A DNA stretch of 64,000 bases from assembly GCF_018128945.1 (NCBI RefSeq), contig NZ_CP068393.1:1054001-1118000 (forward strand), in the 5' to 3' direction. Below are positions 17,347 through 25,759 of the stretch, one piece after another. The notes beneath the pieces were generated by a model. The model did no database searches and was not told where the DNA came from. It saw only the letters and a program-made list of their open reading frames with translations. The position numbers were made by a program, and so were the translations under genes. The DNA comes from Aristaeella hokkaidonensis (lineage in GTDB: Bacteria > Bacillota > Clostridia > Christensenellales > Aristaeellaceae). Position 1 is the first letter of the stretch; every line of letters starts with the position of its first letter.

Positions 17347-19953
17347 ATGGAAAAGAAAAAGAAATCACCCGAATTCTGGCGTTATGCTGCTTTTCTGGTT
17401 ATTCTCTTTGGCATTTTTACCTGGCTTATTTCTGGTCTTGTCAGACTTCAGCTGGATCAGAGTGACGAACTGCTTGAAAAAGCACAGGATACAAGAACCA
17501 AAACCATCGCCCTTCGCGGCAAGCGCGGCAATATTACCACCTCAGACTCCGTGCTGATGGCTGCGGATGAGAATATATACAATGTGACCTTTCAGAAGGA
17601 TGCTTCCGCCAATTCAAAGGCTTTGTACAAAAGTTATACTGCCTCCATTCTTGAAACCATCAAAATTGTGGAAAAAAACGGCGGAACCATAGATGTTTCC
17701 TTCGTCATCAGGCGCAAGCCTGAGCCGAAGGAAGTGGAGGAAAAAGACGAAGCCGGCAACATTGTCAAAAAGATCATTGATCCCAATCCGGATGTCGCTG
17801 TCGGAGACTGGGAATTCCATTTCGGCAGCGGTGTTTCCGAGTCTGTTCTGGAAACCCGTGAGCGCCAGTGGCGTTCCAATAACTACCTGACCAATACAAC
17901 CAAGTACGGCACGCCGCTGCAGTGTATTGAAGCACTTAAAAAACGGTATCAGCTGGATGGCGATGTCAGGGAAATATACAATCTGGATGAAGATATTTCC
18001 GAGGAAACCATGCTGAAAGTCATGGCCATTTATTCGGAAATGCAGATGAATATCTTCAACTCCCAGCCCATTGTTATTGCCAAGGACGTTAAATACGAAA
18101 CCGTTATTGAAATTGAAACCCGTGCCATGATGCTGCCGGGTATGAGCATTGAAATCGGCACCAAGCGGATTTATCCCCGTCATACGCTGGCCTGCCAGAT
18201 TATCGGTTATACCGGTGCTATTCCGTCCCGGGCCACCTGGCTGAACCTTCAGGCCAAAGGCTATTCATATAATGATACCATCGGCCGCGACGGCATCGAG
18301 TACTCCATGGAAGACTGGCTGACGCAGAATTCCTCTGTGCGCAAAGGCCAGCGCGTGGTGGAACGTGACCAGATGTCCCGGATCGTTCGTGAATTTGAAG
18401 AACTGCACATAGACCCCCAGGACGGCAACAACGTCAAACTTACCCTCAACGCCGCCTATCAGGCTGAAGCTGAAAGATGTATCAGGAATAATGTCAATAA
18501 AGTCCGTGATCTTCAGGAAAAGAAGCTTGATACCGAAAAATGGAAAGAAGATAACAAAAAGGATATCCATAAGCGTGACTGGAACAAGTATCCGCTGGCC
18601 CTGGCGGAACACGGATGCCTGATCGTGCTGGATATGCAATGCCGCGTCCTGGCCCTGGCCAATTATCCCACCTATGACCTGAATGCGCTGGTTGCCGGTG
18701 GAGATGAAGCCATGGAAATCCTGGGAGATGAACGCAACGTTCTCCTGAATTACGGTATCCATGCCCGCGGAACACCCGGATCCATTTTCAAGATGGTGAC
18801 GGCCATGGGTGCCCTTTCTGAAGGAAAACTTGCAGAAGGTGAAATGATCACGGATGCGGGTTATTTCACCAAATACAACAAGGACCTTTCCACCGCGCCG
18901 AAATGCTGGATCAGCAAAAACGCCCGGTGGCAGCATGCCAACCAGACGATTCAGGACGGTCTGGAGCATTCCTGCAACTACTTCTTTTATGAATTATCTG
19001 ACCGTCTGCAGGAAGAACTGCTGTATCGTTATGCGAACCTGTTCGGTCTCACCAGCCGGACCGGTATCGACCTGCCCGGTGAGGTCCGCTCCGTCGTTGG
19101 CAGCCAGAGAACCCTGTATGACCCGGATCGTCCTGTCAACGAAGCAAATCAGGATACGTCCCTGCCCATCATCGTTTTCAACTCCATCAAGAAACATCTG
19201 CGTAACTGCGGTGGTTTCCGGGATATCTATTATGATGATGAGCGCCTGTCGGTGTGCGCGAAAAAACTCATGGACATGGCTGTCAGGACCAATGAAAGTG
19301 ACTGGCTGGACAGTATGCGTACCATCCTGATGGAAGAACTGAACATGAGCAAGGAAATGGTTTATCTTCAGTCCGTCATCGGCGATACCTACAACTACAT
19401 GAATGACATCAAGTGGGGTGGCGGCCAGACCATCCTGACCGGTATCGGCCAGTCTGTTACCGTGCTTACCCCCATTGCCGTTGCCCGTTACGTGGCTACT
19501 GTAGCAAATGGCGGTAAGTTATACAACGTCTCCCTGATTGATAACATTACCTCTCCGGACGGTGAAATCCTGTCCCAGCGTGAACCTTCCCTGATCAATA
19601 CCATTCCCAACGCGGACAAATACATGCACCTTATTCATGAAGGCATGCAGGGCGTTGCTGACGAATCCGGTACCGCCGGTAAGTATTTCAGGAACTGGCC
19701 TTATCAGAAGCAGATTGCAGCAAAAACAGGAACCGCCCAGGTTACCTCCATTGACCTGGAGAACAACTCCTGGTTTGTCTGCTTCGTACCCTACGAAAAT
19801 CCTGAAATCGCCATCGCCTGCTTTATTCCCAATGGATATTCCGGTTCAGAATCCTGCCATGCGCCGAAAGAGTTCATTGAATGGTATATGAATCAGAAGG
19901 ATCTGCGCGAAGTCGAAATCACACTGCCTTACGGCAATATGCTGGCGCCGTAA
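17347..19953 (+). CDS. mrdA: Class B penicillin-binding protein 2 (elongasome transpeptidase)
   Basis: 868 residues, long for a PBP2. One membrane helix (about residues 12-33), then the dimerisation/pedestal region (GKRGNITTSD, GREGIEYS-like motif GRDGIEYSMED) and the transpeptidase domain with SxxK at S479-K482 (SIFK), SxN at S542-N544 (SCN) and KTG at K793. The stretch between SxN and KTG is about 250 residues, longer than in most PBP2 proteins. It crosslinks lateral peptidoglycan with RodA as glycan polymerase. AAAGGAG precedes ATG 17347. Confidence 0.95.
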   Translation: MEKKKKSPEFWRYAAFLVILFGIFTWLISGLVRLQLDQSDELLEKAQDTRTKTIALRGKRGNITTSDSVLMAADENIYNVTFQKDASANSKALYKSYTASILETIKIVEKNGGTIDVSFVIRRKPEPKEVEEKDEAGNIVKKIIDPNPDVAVGDWEFHFGSGVSESVLETRERQWRSNNYLTNTTKYGTPLQCIEALKKRYQLDGDVREIYNLDEDISEETMLKVMAIYSEMQMNIFNSQPIVIAKDVKYETVIEIETRAMMLPGMSIEIGTKRIYPRHTLACQIIGYTGAIPSRATWLNLQAKGYSYNDTIGRDGIEYSMEDWLTQNSSVRKGQRVVERDQMSRIVREFEELHIDPQDGNNVKLTLNAAYQAEAERCIRNNVNKVRDLQEKKLDTEKWKEDNKKDIHKRDWNKYPLALAEHGCLIVLDMQCRVLALANYPTYDLNALVAGGDEAMEILGDERNVLLNYGIHARGTPGSIFKMVTAMGALSEGKLAEGEMITDAGYFTKYNKDLSTAPKCWISKNARWQHANQTIQDGLEHSCNYFFYELSDRLQEELLYRYANLFGLTSRTGIDLPGEVRSVVGSQRTLYDPDRPVNEANQDTSLPIIVFNSIKKHLRNCGGFRDIYYDDERLSVCAKKLMDMAVRTNESDWLDSMRTILMEELNMSKEMVYLQSVIGDTYNYMNDIKWGGGQTILTGIGQSVTVLTPIAVARYVATVANGGKLYNVSLIDNITSPDGEILSQREPSLINTIPNADKYMHLIHEGMQGVADESGTAGKYFRNWPYQKQIAAKTGTAQVTSIDLENNSWFVCFVPYENPEIAIACFIPNGYSGSESCHAPKEFIEWYMNQKDLREVEITLPYGNMLAP

Positions 19954-19971
19954 TTGTAAACGGAGGAAGAT

Positions 19972-20790
19972 ATGTCTCATTGTTATGCTGTTGCTTCGGG
20001 AAAAGGCGGCGTAGGCAAGTCCACCGTGACCGCAAACCTCGCCGCAGCCCTTGCCCAGGCCGGAAACCGGGTTGTGATTGTGGACGCGGATATCGGCCTG
20101 CGTTCACAGGACGCACTGCTCGGCATGGAAAACCGGATTGTTTATGATCTTATCGACCTGGCCAACGGGGACTGCAGCGCGGATCAGGCTGTCCTTGAAA
20201 GCGAAGCTATTTCTTCCCTTTATCTTCTTCCGGCGGCACAGTTTGCGCGAGCAAAAAACCTGGATCCTAAGAAACTTACAAAGATTATCTCCACCCTTCG
20301 TTCCGCCTATGATTATGTGTTCATTGACTGTCCTGCCGGAATCGAACGCGGTTTGCGCAATGTTCTCAATGCCGGCGCGGATGAAGTGCTGCTCGTTGTC
20401 ACTCCGGATGATATCTCCGTCAGGAGCGCGGAAAGGGTCGTCCAGGTCATGGAAGCCAAAAAGCTCAGCAGGCCCTGCCTGATTGTCAACCGGCTGGACG
20501 TTGACCTGATTCGTTCCCATGAAATGATGTCTGCCCGTACGGTCGCTGAAGTAATGGATCTGTCCCTGCTTGGGGAGATTCCGGAAGATACGGTGGTCAG
20601 CCGTGCAATGCTGCGGCATTCCCTTTTTATTGCTTACGACTGTGAAGCCCGGAATGCGGTCCTTCGGATTGCTTCACGCCTACGGGGCGGTTCTCCGGCT
20701 TTTCCCATGTACGGCTGCAAAAAACAATCTTTTCTGCAGCGTATTTTCTCCCGTTCTGTCAAGGAGGTGATTCCGCTTGACGATCACTGA
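19972..20790 (+). CDS. minD: Septum-site-determining ATPase MinD
   Basis: 272 residues. Deviant Walker A SGKGGVGKST (K11, K16), DADIGLRSQD switch region and FIDCPAGIE Walker B mark it as MinD. The C-terminal tail SFLQRIFSRSVK can form the amphipathic membrane-targeting helix. MinD places the division inhibitor MinC at the membrane. Neither minC nor minE is next to it; it is inserted between PBP2 and rodA, and its 3' end overlaps the rodA start by 14 bp. ParA-type alternatives are less likely given the membrane tail. Confidence 0.92.
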   Translation: MSHCYAVASGKGGVGKSTVTANLAAALAQAGNRVVIVDADIGLRSQDALLGMENRIVYDLIDLANGDCSADQAVLESEAISSLYLLPAAQFARAKNLDPKKLTKIISTLRSAYDYVFIDCPAGIERGLRNVLNAGADEVLLVVTPDDISVRSAERVVQVMEAKKLSRPCLIVNRLDVDLIRSHEMMSARTVAEVMDLSLLGEIPEDTVVSRAMLRHSLFIAYDCEARNAVLRIASRLRGGSPAFPMYGCKKQSFLQRIFSRSVKEVIPLDDH

Positions 20791-22000
20791 AAACCGTCAT
20801 GCCCGTGCACATGTGGACGGTATTCTGATCGCGCTTGTTTTTGCCATGGCACTTTTCGGAATCGTTGCTGTCTGTGTCGCGACCTATTCTCCCAATTCCT
20901 CTGAGGACACTTCGTTTCTGAATCATATTATTGAGTCTTCCTACGCGTTGAAGCAGTGCCTGTTTGTCCTGATGGCGCCCCTCGTCATCGGCGTGATTAT
21001 GGCCTTCCCTTACGATATTCTTAGACGTCGTGCGGAATGGTTCTACTGGGCGGCTTTTATCCTGCTGTCTGTTACAACGATTTTTAACCGTGCCCAGGGC
21101 GTTAAAGCCTGGCTTGATACCCTGTGGGGTTACACCATCCAGCCTTCGGAATTCATGAAGCTGGCCATGATCCTGGTGCTTGCCAAAAACTTCTCCAGAC
21201 AGGACAGCCCCATGTCCGATTCAAAATCCTTTATCCATATCTTCATGATCGTCATCATCCCCGGCGTAGTCATCCTGCTCCAGGGTGAAACCGGCTCCCT
21301 GCTGGTCATTATCTTCATGTTCGCCGTGATGATGTATTTCGCGAATGTTTCCCTCAAAACGCTTTCTGTTCTCGCTGCCCTTGCCATCCTGGGTATTCTG
21401 GCAATCTACGGATATATGACCTTTACCCATTCAACGGATTATCGTCTTGCCCGGATTGCCGGCTGGCTGAATCCTGAAGTGTATTCCTCTTCAGACGCTT
21501 ACCAGCAGACCATGTCCAAGATGACCATCGGATCCGGCGGCCTGACAGGTAACGGCATGTTTGTTACCGGCGCCATTTCCCAGCTGAACTACGTGCCTGC
21601 GGACTGGACAGATTTTATTTATTCCACGATCGGCGAAACCTGGGGCTTCGTCGGCTGCGTAGCTGTTCTGGGCGGATATGTCCTGATCCTTCTCCGGATG
21701 CTGTACCTGGCCTGGTTCACCAGGGATAAATTCGGCCGGATGATTATTATCGGGGTAATGGGCATGCTCCTGTTCCATGTGCTGGAAAATATAGCTATGA
21801 CCCTGGGCCTCATGCCGATTACCGGTATTCCGCTGCCCTTCCTTTCATATGGCGGATCCAACATGATGACAAATATGGGCGGCGTCGGCCTGGTGCTGAA
21901 TGCAACCCGGAATCGTTCCCTGAATGTTTCTGTCAGCACTCCCCAGACATTCTACAATCCTTATCGGATCCACAAGCGCTTTAAGACCAAGTCTTTCTGA
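20777..22000 (+). CDS. rodA: RodA/FtsW-family peptidoglycan polymerase
   Basis: 407 residues with about ten membrane helices. SEDS-family glycosyltransferase that polymerises lipid II; the conserved C-terminal PLPFLSYGGSNM and QPSEFMKL motifs are present. The TTG start is supported by a perfect AGGAGGTGA site and by matching the family N-terminus. Its place with mreBCD and PBP2 identifies RodA rather than FtsW. Confidence 0.95.
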   Translation: MTITENRHARAHVDGILIALVFAMALFGIVAVCVATYSPNSSEDTSFLNHIIESSYALKQCLFVLMAPLVIGVIMAFPYDILRRRAEWFYWAAFILLSVTTIFNRAQGVKAWLDTLWGYTIQPSEFMKLAMILVLAKNFSRQDSPMSDSKSFIHIFMIVIIPGVVILLQGETGSLLVIIFMFAVMMYFANVSLKTLSVLAALAILGILAIYGYMTFTHSTDYRLARIAGWLNPEVYSSSDAYQQTMSKMTIGSGGLTGNGMFVTGAISQLNYVPADWTDFIYSTIGETWGFVGCVAVLGGYVLILLRMLYLAWFTRDKFGRMIIIGVMGMLLFHVLENIAMTLGLMPITGIPLPFLSYGGSNMMTNMGGVGLVLNATRNRSLNVSVSTPQTFYNPYRIHKRFKTKSF

Positions 22001-22036
22001 TCAGTGATTACTGGAGCACAGACGGGAGGCAATCTC

Positions 22037-23035
22037 ATGACAGAAGTTTTCAGTGAGGATTATCTTGTTCAGTCCGGTTCCTCCTACAGCCGGATCATGA
22101 ACGATACTGTCCTGCCCTGGCTTGAGTCCAAAGGCACTGTTGCAGTCATTCCCGGCTTTGAAAACCGTCCCCTTTACTGTGTTTCTTATCAGGCGGATCA
22201 CCCTGTCGCAACCGTGCTCATTGTCCATGGTTTCACCGAAAACGCGCTGAAATATTCCGAACTCATCTTTTCCCTTCTTCATCTTGGTTTTTCGGTGCTG
22301 GCTTATGACCAGCGCGGTCATGGCCGTTCCTGGAGGGCGGACGGAATTCCGGATTGTTCGATCACCCATGTGGACCATTTTTCTGAGTATGTGTCAGATC
22401 TTCAGATTGTATATGATACATACAGGAAGGAATTGCTGTCACCCTGGTTCATTTTTGCGCACTCCATGGGCGGTGCTGTTGCTTCTCTTTTCCTGGAACG
22501 CGGAAATCATGAAATTTCTGGTGCTGTGTTCTCTTCACCTATGATTGCGCCTTATATCCGCTCCCTTCCCGTACCGCTGGCTTCGGCGCTTGCCGCCGCA
22601 GCCTCTTCTCTGGGCCGCGGTAAACACTGTCCTTTCTTTATGAAACCTTATTCCGGTCCTGAAAACTTCAGCACTTCCTGTGCCACTGATCCGGACCGTT
22701 TTGCCTGGTATGACGCCATCAAGTCCTCACGCACCGAATTCAGAAACAGCGTCCCTTCATATCGCTGGTCCTATGAAGCTGTTCATGTTACGGAACAGAT
22801 CCTGGCACCGGATGCGCCGGAACGCATTTCCTGCCCTGTCATTCTTTTCTCCGCGGAAACAGACTTCAGTGTGGAACGTGAACCTCAGCAGGCCTTTATC
22901 GGCAGGGTTCAGAACGGACGGTTCATTTCTGTTCCCGGCGCCCGTCATGAAATATACCGTTCTGTCAATGACGTCCTGTTCCCCTGGTGGAATCAGGTAA
23001 TCACATTCCTCAAAGCAAACTGTCATTACTCTTAA
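22037..23035 (+). CDS. Alpha/beta hydrolase, lysophospholipase/monoglyceride lipase type
   Basis: 332 residues from ATG 22037, which has GGGAGG 7 bp upstream; the upstream GTG at 22004 lacks a site. HGFTEN is the oxyanion loop, AYDQRGHGRS follows, and FAHSMGGAVAS contains the nucleophile serine (GxSxG as HSMGG). Asp in SAETDFSV and His in GARHEIY complete the triad. No signal peptide. Similar to PldB-type lysophospholipases. It follows rodA by 36 bp; a role in lipid turnover near the elongasome is inference only. Confidence 0.88.
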   Translation: MTEVFSEDYLVQSGSSYSRIMNDTVLPWLESKGTVAVIPGFENRPLYCVSYQADHPVATVLIVHGFTENALKYSELIFSLLHLGFSVLAYDQRGHGRSWRADGIPDCSITHVDHFSEYVSDLQIVYDTYRKELLSPWFIFAHSMGGAVASLFLERGNHEISGAVFSSPMIAPYIRSLPVPLASALAAAASSLGRGKHCPFFMKPYSGPENFSTSCATDPDRFAWYDAIKSSRTEFRNSVPSYRWSYEAVHVTEQILAPDAPERISCPVILFSAETDFSVEREPQQAFIGRVQNGRFISVPGARHEIYRSVNDVLFPWWNQVITFLKANCHYS

Positions 23036-23054
23036 ATATCGGAGGATATTCGCC

Positions 23055-23405
23055 ATGAACCGACGGAAATCTGTATTCCCTGTTGTCTTTGTACTGGTGA
23101 TGCTTCTGTGCGTCCTGTTTATTGCCTGGTATCTTCCCACCGTCAGCAGCCTGCGTTTCAGACTGCAGGATGCGAACGTCAGTCTCGAAACAAGCCAGGG
23201 GCGTGAACGGAAGCAGCAACATGAGTATGATGAAACTGTGGCAGCCCTGGCAGCCGCACAGGACGAACTGGCCAGTGTGCAGCCCCTGGCAGACCAGGCT
23301 GCTGAAGAAAAAAAGGCTTTGAAGGAGGAGCGCAAACAGCTCCGCCAGGAGAAAAAGGAACTGGAGGAAAAACTCAGTTCCGGATCGGAGGGTCAGGAGC
23401 AATGA
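23055..23405 (+). CDS. Small bitopic coiled-coil membrane protein (first of a pair)
   Basis: 116 residues: short basic cytoplasmic N-terminus, one membrane helix (about 8-28, FPVVFVLVMLLCVLFIAWYL) and a long charged extracytoplasmic or helical region rich in Lys/Glu. The topology resembles FtsL/DivIC-type division proteins, but I see no family signature. A GGAGG site precedes the ATG. Its stop overlaps the next start by 4 bp. Located 20 bp after the hydrolase in the elongation cluster. Confidence 0.65.
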   Translation: MNRRKSVFPVVFVLVMLLCVLFIAWYLPTVSSLRFRLQDANVSLETSQGRERKQQHEYDETVAALAAAQDELASVQPLADQAAEEKKALKEERKQLRQEKKELEEKLSSGSEGQEQ

Positions 23406-23719
23406 ATAAACCGGTCAAAATCATCCTGAGTATTGTGCTGATCATGTCCGTCATACTGATGGCTGTCTGCAGTCTCAATCTTTTCCGTCTCCGTTCACAG
23501 CTGAAGGATGTTGAACTTCGGCTTGAGGAAAGCCGGAGTACCTGGGAAGCTATTGACGCTGATAAACGGGCGCTCCAGGATGACCTTAAACTCGTCAACA
23601 ATAGCCTGAAGGAGGCAAAACAGTCTCTTTCAGAATGGTCTGAACAGTCCGTTTCCATGCAGCAGGAAGTTGAAGAACTTCGCACGCAGGTTGAATCTCT
23701 GAAAACCGGTGCAAAGTAA
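23402..23719 (+). CDS. Small bitopic coiled-coil membrane protein (second of a pair)
   Basis: 105 residues with the same layout as its upstream neighbour: N-terminal helix (about 7-28, IILSIVLIMSVILMAVCSLNL) followed by a heptad-like coiled coil to the C-terminus. The ATGA overlap suggests the two are made in equal amounts and may form a heterodimer. Not a recognised family; FtsL/DivIC-like topology is the best analogy. Confidence 0.65.
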   Translation: MNKPVKIILSIVLIMSVILMAVCSLNLFRLRSQLKDVELRLEESRSTWEAIDADKRALQDDLKLVNNSLKEAKQSLSEWSEQSVSMQQEVEELRTQVESLKTGAK

Positions 23720-23785
23720 TCCTGGTTCCTCATCTTTCCGCTTTTCTTTTCATGCTTTTTTTCACAGGCAGATGATCAAAAACTA

Positions 23786-23814
23786 TTGACATCGCCTGAT
23801 ACGCGTGATATAGT
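23786..23814 (+). promoter_or_regulatory. Promoter of tRNA-Pro
   Basis: TTGACA (23786-23791), 17-bp spacer, TATAGT (23809-23814) with an upstream TG at extended -10 spacing. About 43 bp upstream of the tRNA. Confidence 0.8.
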
Positions 23815-23856
23815 AATCGACGTTGTCGGAACAAACGGAACGGCAATGTGGATTAT

Positions 23857-23930
23857 CTGGGTGTGGCGCAGTTTGGTAGCGTGCTTGAATGGGGTTCAAG
23901 AGGCCGGAGGTTCGAATCCTCTCACCCAGA
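23857..23930 (+). tRNA. tRNA-Pro (anticodon GGG)
   Basis: 74 nt. Acceptor CTGGGTG pairs with CACCCAG, anticodon stem CTTGA/TCAAG encloses loop ATGGGGT (anticodon GGG), and the T-loop is GTTCGAATC. No CCA is encoded. A frame that runs through this tRNA into the Lrp gene is not a real protein start. Confidence 0.95.
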
Positions 23931-23935
23931 CATTT

Positions 23936-23964
23936 ACTTCCTGATTAAATCAGGAAGTTTTTTT
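23936..23964 (+). terminator. Terminator of tRNA-Pro
   Basis: ACTTCCTGA and TCAGGAAGT pair around a 5-nt loop, followed by a run of seven T. Confidence 0.9.
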
Positions 23965-24069
23965 ATACCTTCTTCTCCGTACGGTACCTTCCCTGTTTCT
24001 CGCTTGTCATGTCTCTGTGAATGTTGTAAAATATCTGTGTTTTATATTCAGGAAAGGAAGCATCAGAAT

Positions 24070-24561
24070 ATGAAGAAACTCGAAGCATCCCTCCTTGATA
24101 TTCTTAAGGAAGACTGCCGTATTCCCCTTGAAAAGATGGCCGTTATGACCGGAGCCTCCCTGGAAGAGGTTGCAGCTGCAATAGAAGATCTTGAAAACCG
24201 GAAGATTATTCTTCGTTACAGCCCCATGATCAACTGGGACCGTACCGATCGTGAGCGTGTGGAAGCCATGATTGAAGTACGTGTCACACCCCAGCGGGAC
24301 ATGGGTTTTGATGCGATTGCCCGCCGGATTTATCGCTTTGATGAAGTCAAAAGCGTCTACCTGATGTCCGGTTCCTACGATCTGCTCGTCCTCGTGGAAG
24401 CCCGTACGCTGAAGGAGCTGGCGGCTTTTGTCGCTTCCAAGCTTTCTCCGCTCGAAACGGTCACCGGTACGGCGACCAGCTTTGTGCTGAAGAGATATAA
24501 AGAAGAAGGCGTCATTTTCGAAACCGATGACGCTGATCACAGGCTGGTGATCTCACCGTGA
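24070..24561 (+). CDS. Lrp/AsnC-family transcriptional regulator
   Basis: 163 residues from ATG 24070 (GGAAAGGAAG upstream). N-terminal helix-turn-helix (residues 1-55) followed by the RAM/ACT-like ligand domain (about 68-145). It is shorter in its HTH than classical Lrp but matches the small Lrp variants of Clostridia. The last 4 bp overlap the start of an aminotransferase, so the pair is translated together and the regulator may respond to that enzyme's amino-acid product (inference). Confidence 0.9.
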   Translation: MKKLEASLLDILKEDCRIPLEKMAVMTGASLEEVAAAIEDLENRKIILRYSPMINWDRTDRERVEAMIEVRVTPQRDMGFDAIARRIYRFDEVKSVYLMSGSYDLLVLVEARTLKELAAFVASKLSPLETVTGTATSFVLKRYKEEGVIFETDDADHRLVISP

Positions 24562-25739
24562 ACTACGATCAGTATCTGAACAGCAGGATTGCTGCTGTAC
24601 CACCCAGCGGTATCCGCCGTTTTTTTGATCTCGCTGCATCCCGGAAGGATGCCATCTCCCTCGGCGTCGGTGAGCCGGATTTTAAAACCCCCTATCTCTT
24701 CCGTGACGCTGCGATTAATTCCCTGCTCGACGGTGAAACACAGTACACCGGAAACCGGGGCCTGATTGAGCTTCGTAATGAGATTTCCCTGTATCTGTCC
24801 GGCAGGTACAATATTTCTTACCGGCCTGAAACTGAAATACTGGTCACCATCGGCGCTTCTGAAGCAATCGATGTGGCTTTGCGTGCCCTGATTACAGATG
24901 GAGATGAAGTCCTGGTTCCCGATCCCAGCTACGTTTCCTATGCTCCCGGTGTCATTTTTGCCGGCGGCGTACCTGTTCCTGTTGAAACCAGGCAGGAGGA
25001 TAATTTCAGGCTCAAAGCTGAAACCCTGGAGAAAATGATCACCCCAAAGTCCAAACTGCTGATTCTTCCTTATCCCAACAACCCGACTGGTGCCATCATG
25101 GAAAAAGAAGATCTGGAAGCCATTGCCCGGGTTGTCCGTGAACATGATCTGCTGGTCATTTCCGATGAAATCTATTCCGAGCTTGTTTATGGCGGGCATA
25201 CCCACGTGGCTTTCGCTTCTGTGCCGGATATGCTTGAACGGACAATTACCATCAACGGCTTCAGTAAATCCTTTGCCATGACTGGCTGGCGGGTCGGCTA
25301 TGCCTGCGGTCCGGAAGAAATCATCACGGTTATGAATAAAATTCATCAGTATGCCATTATGTGCGCACCCCGTCAGGGCCAGGTAGCTGCCACCGCCGCG
25401 CTCCGGATCGGCCGGGAAAACAATTATGAATCGGTTGCCGTTATGCGTGAAAGCTATGACCGTCGCCGCAGGCTGATGGTCACTGCTTTCAGGGACATGG
25501 GACTTGAGTGTTTTGTGCCCTACGGCGCTTTCTATGTATTCCCTTCCATTCAGCGCACCGGCATGTCCAGTGAGGAATTCTGTTCCGAACTCCTGAAAGA
25601 AAAGAACGTCGCTGCCGTTCCCGGCAACGCTTTCGGTGCTTCCGGCGAAGGACATATTCGCTGCTGCTACGCCACAGCTGTTGACAAGATCAACGTCGCC
25701 CTGGAGCGGATAGGTGATTTTGTTGCTTCCCGTTCCTGA
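24558..25739 (+). CDS. Class I/II PLP-dependent aminotransferase
   Basis: 393 residues, normal length. PLP lysine lies in GFSKSFAMTGWRVGY, with YPNNPTGA and ISDEIYSELVY upstream as cofactor-binding motifs. Overall pattern is that of the aspartate aminotransferase superfamily, closest in style to PatA-like enzymes. Start is GTG inside the Lrp stop (GTGA overlap). Substrate cannot be read from the sequence; aromatic, alanine or aspartate specificity are all possible. Confidence 0.92.
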   Translation: MNYDQYLNSRIAAVPPSGIRRFFDLAASRKDAISLGVGEPDFKTPYLFRDAAINSLLDGETQYTGNRGLIELRNEISLYLSGRYNISYRPETEILVTIGASEAIDVALRALITDGDEVLVPDPSYVSYAPGVIFAGGVPVPVETRQEDNFRLKAETLEKMITPKSKLLILPYPNNPTGAIMEKEDLEAIARVVREHDLLVISDEIYSELVYGGHTHVAFASVPDMLERTITINGFSKSFAMTGWRVGYACGPEEIITVMNKIHQYAIMCAPRQGQVAATAALRIGRENNYESVAVMRESYDRRRRLMVTAFRDMGLECFVPYGAFYVFPSIQRTGMSSEEFCSELLKEKNVAAVPGNAFGASGEGHIRCCYATAVDKINVALERIGDFVASRS

Positions 25740-25759
25740 TTAACCTGGAGGATTATCAA

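Noticed and set aside
23848..24069. N-terminal extension of the Lrp gene through the tRNA-Pro
   Set aside because: This part is tRNA plus terminator; the Lrp domain begins at ATG 24070 with its own ribosome binding site.
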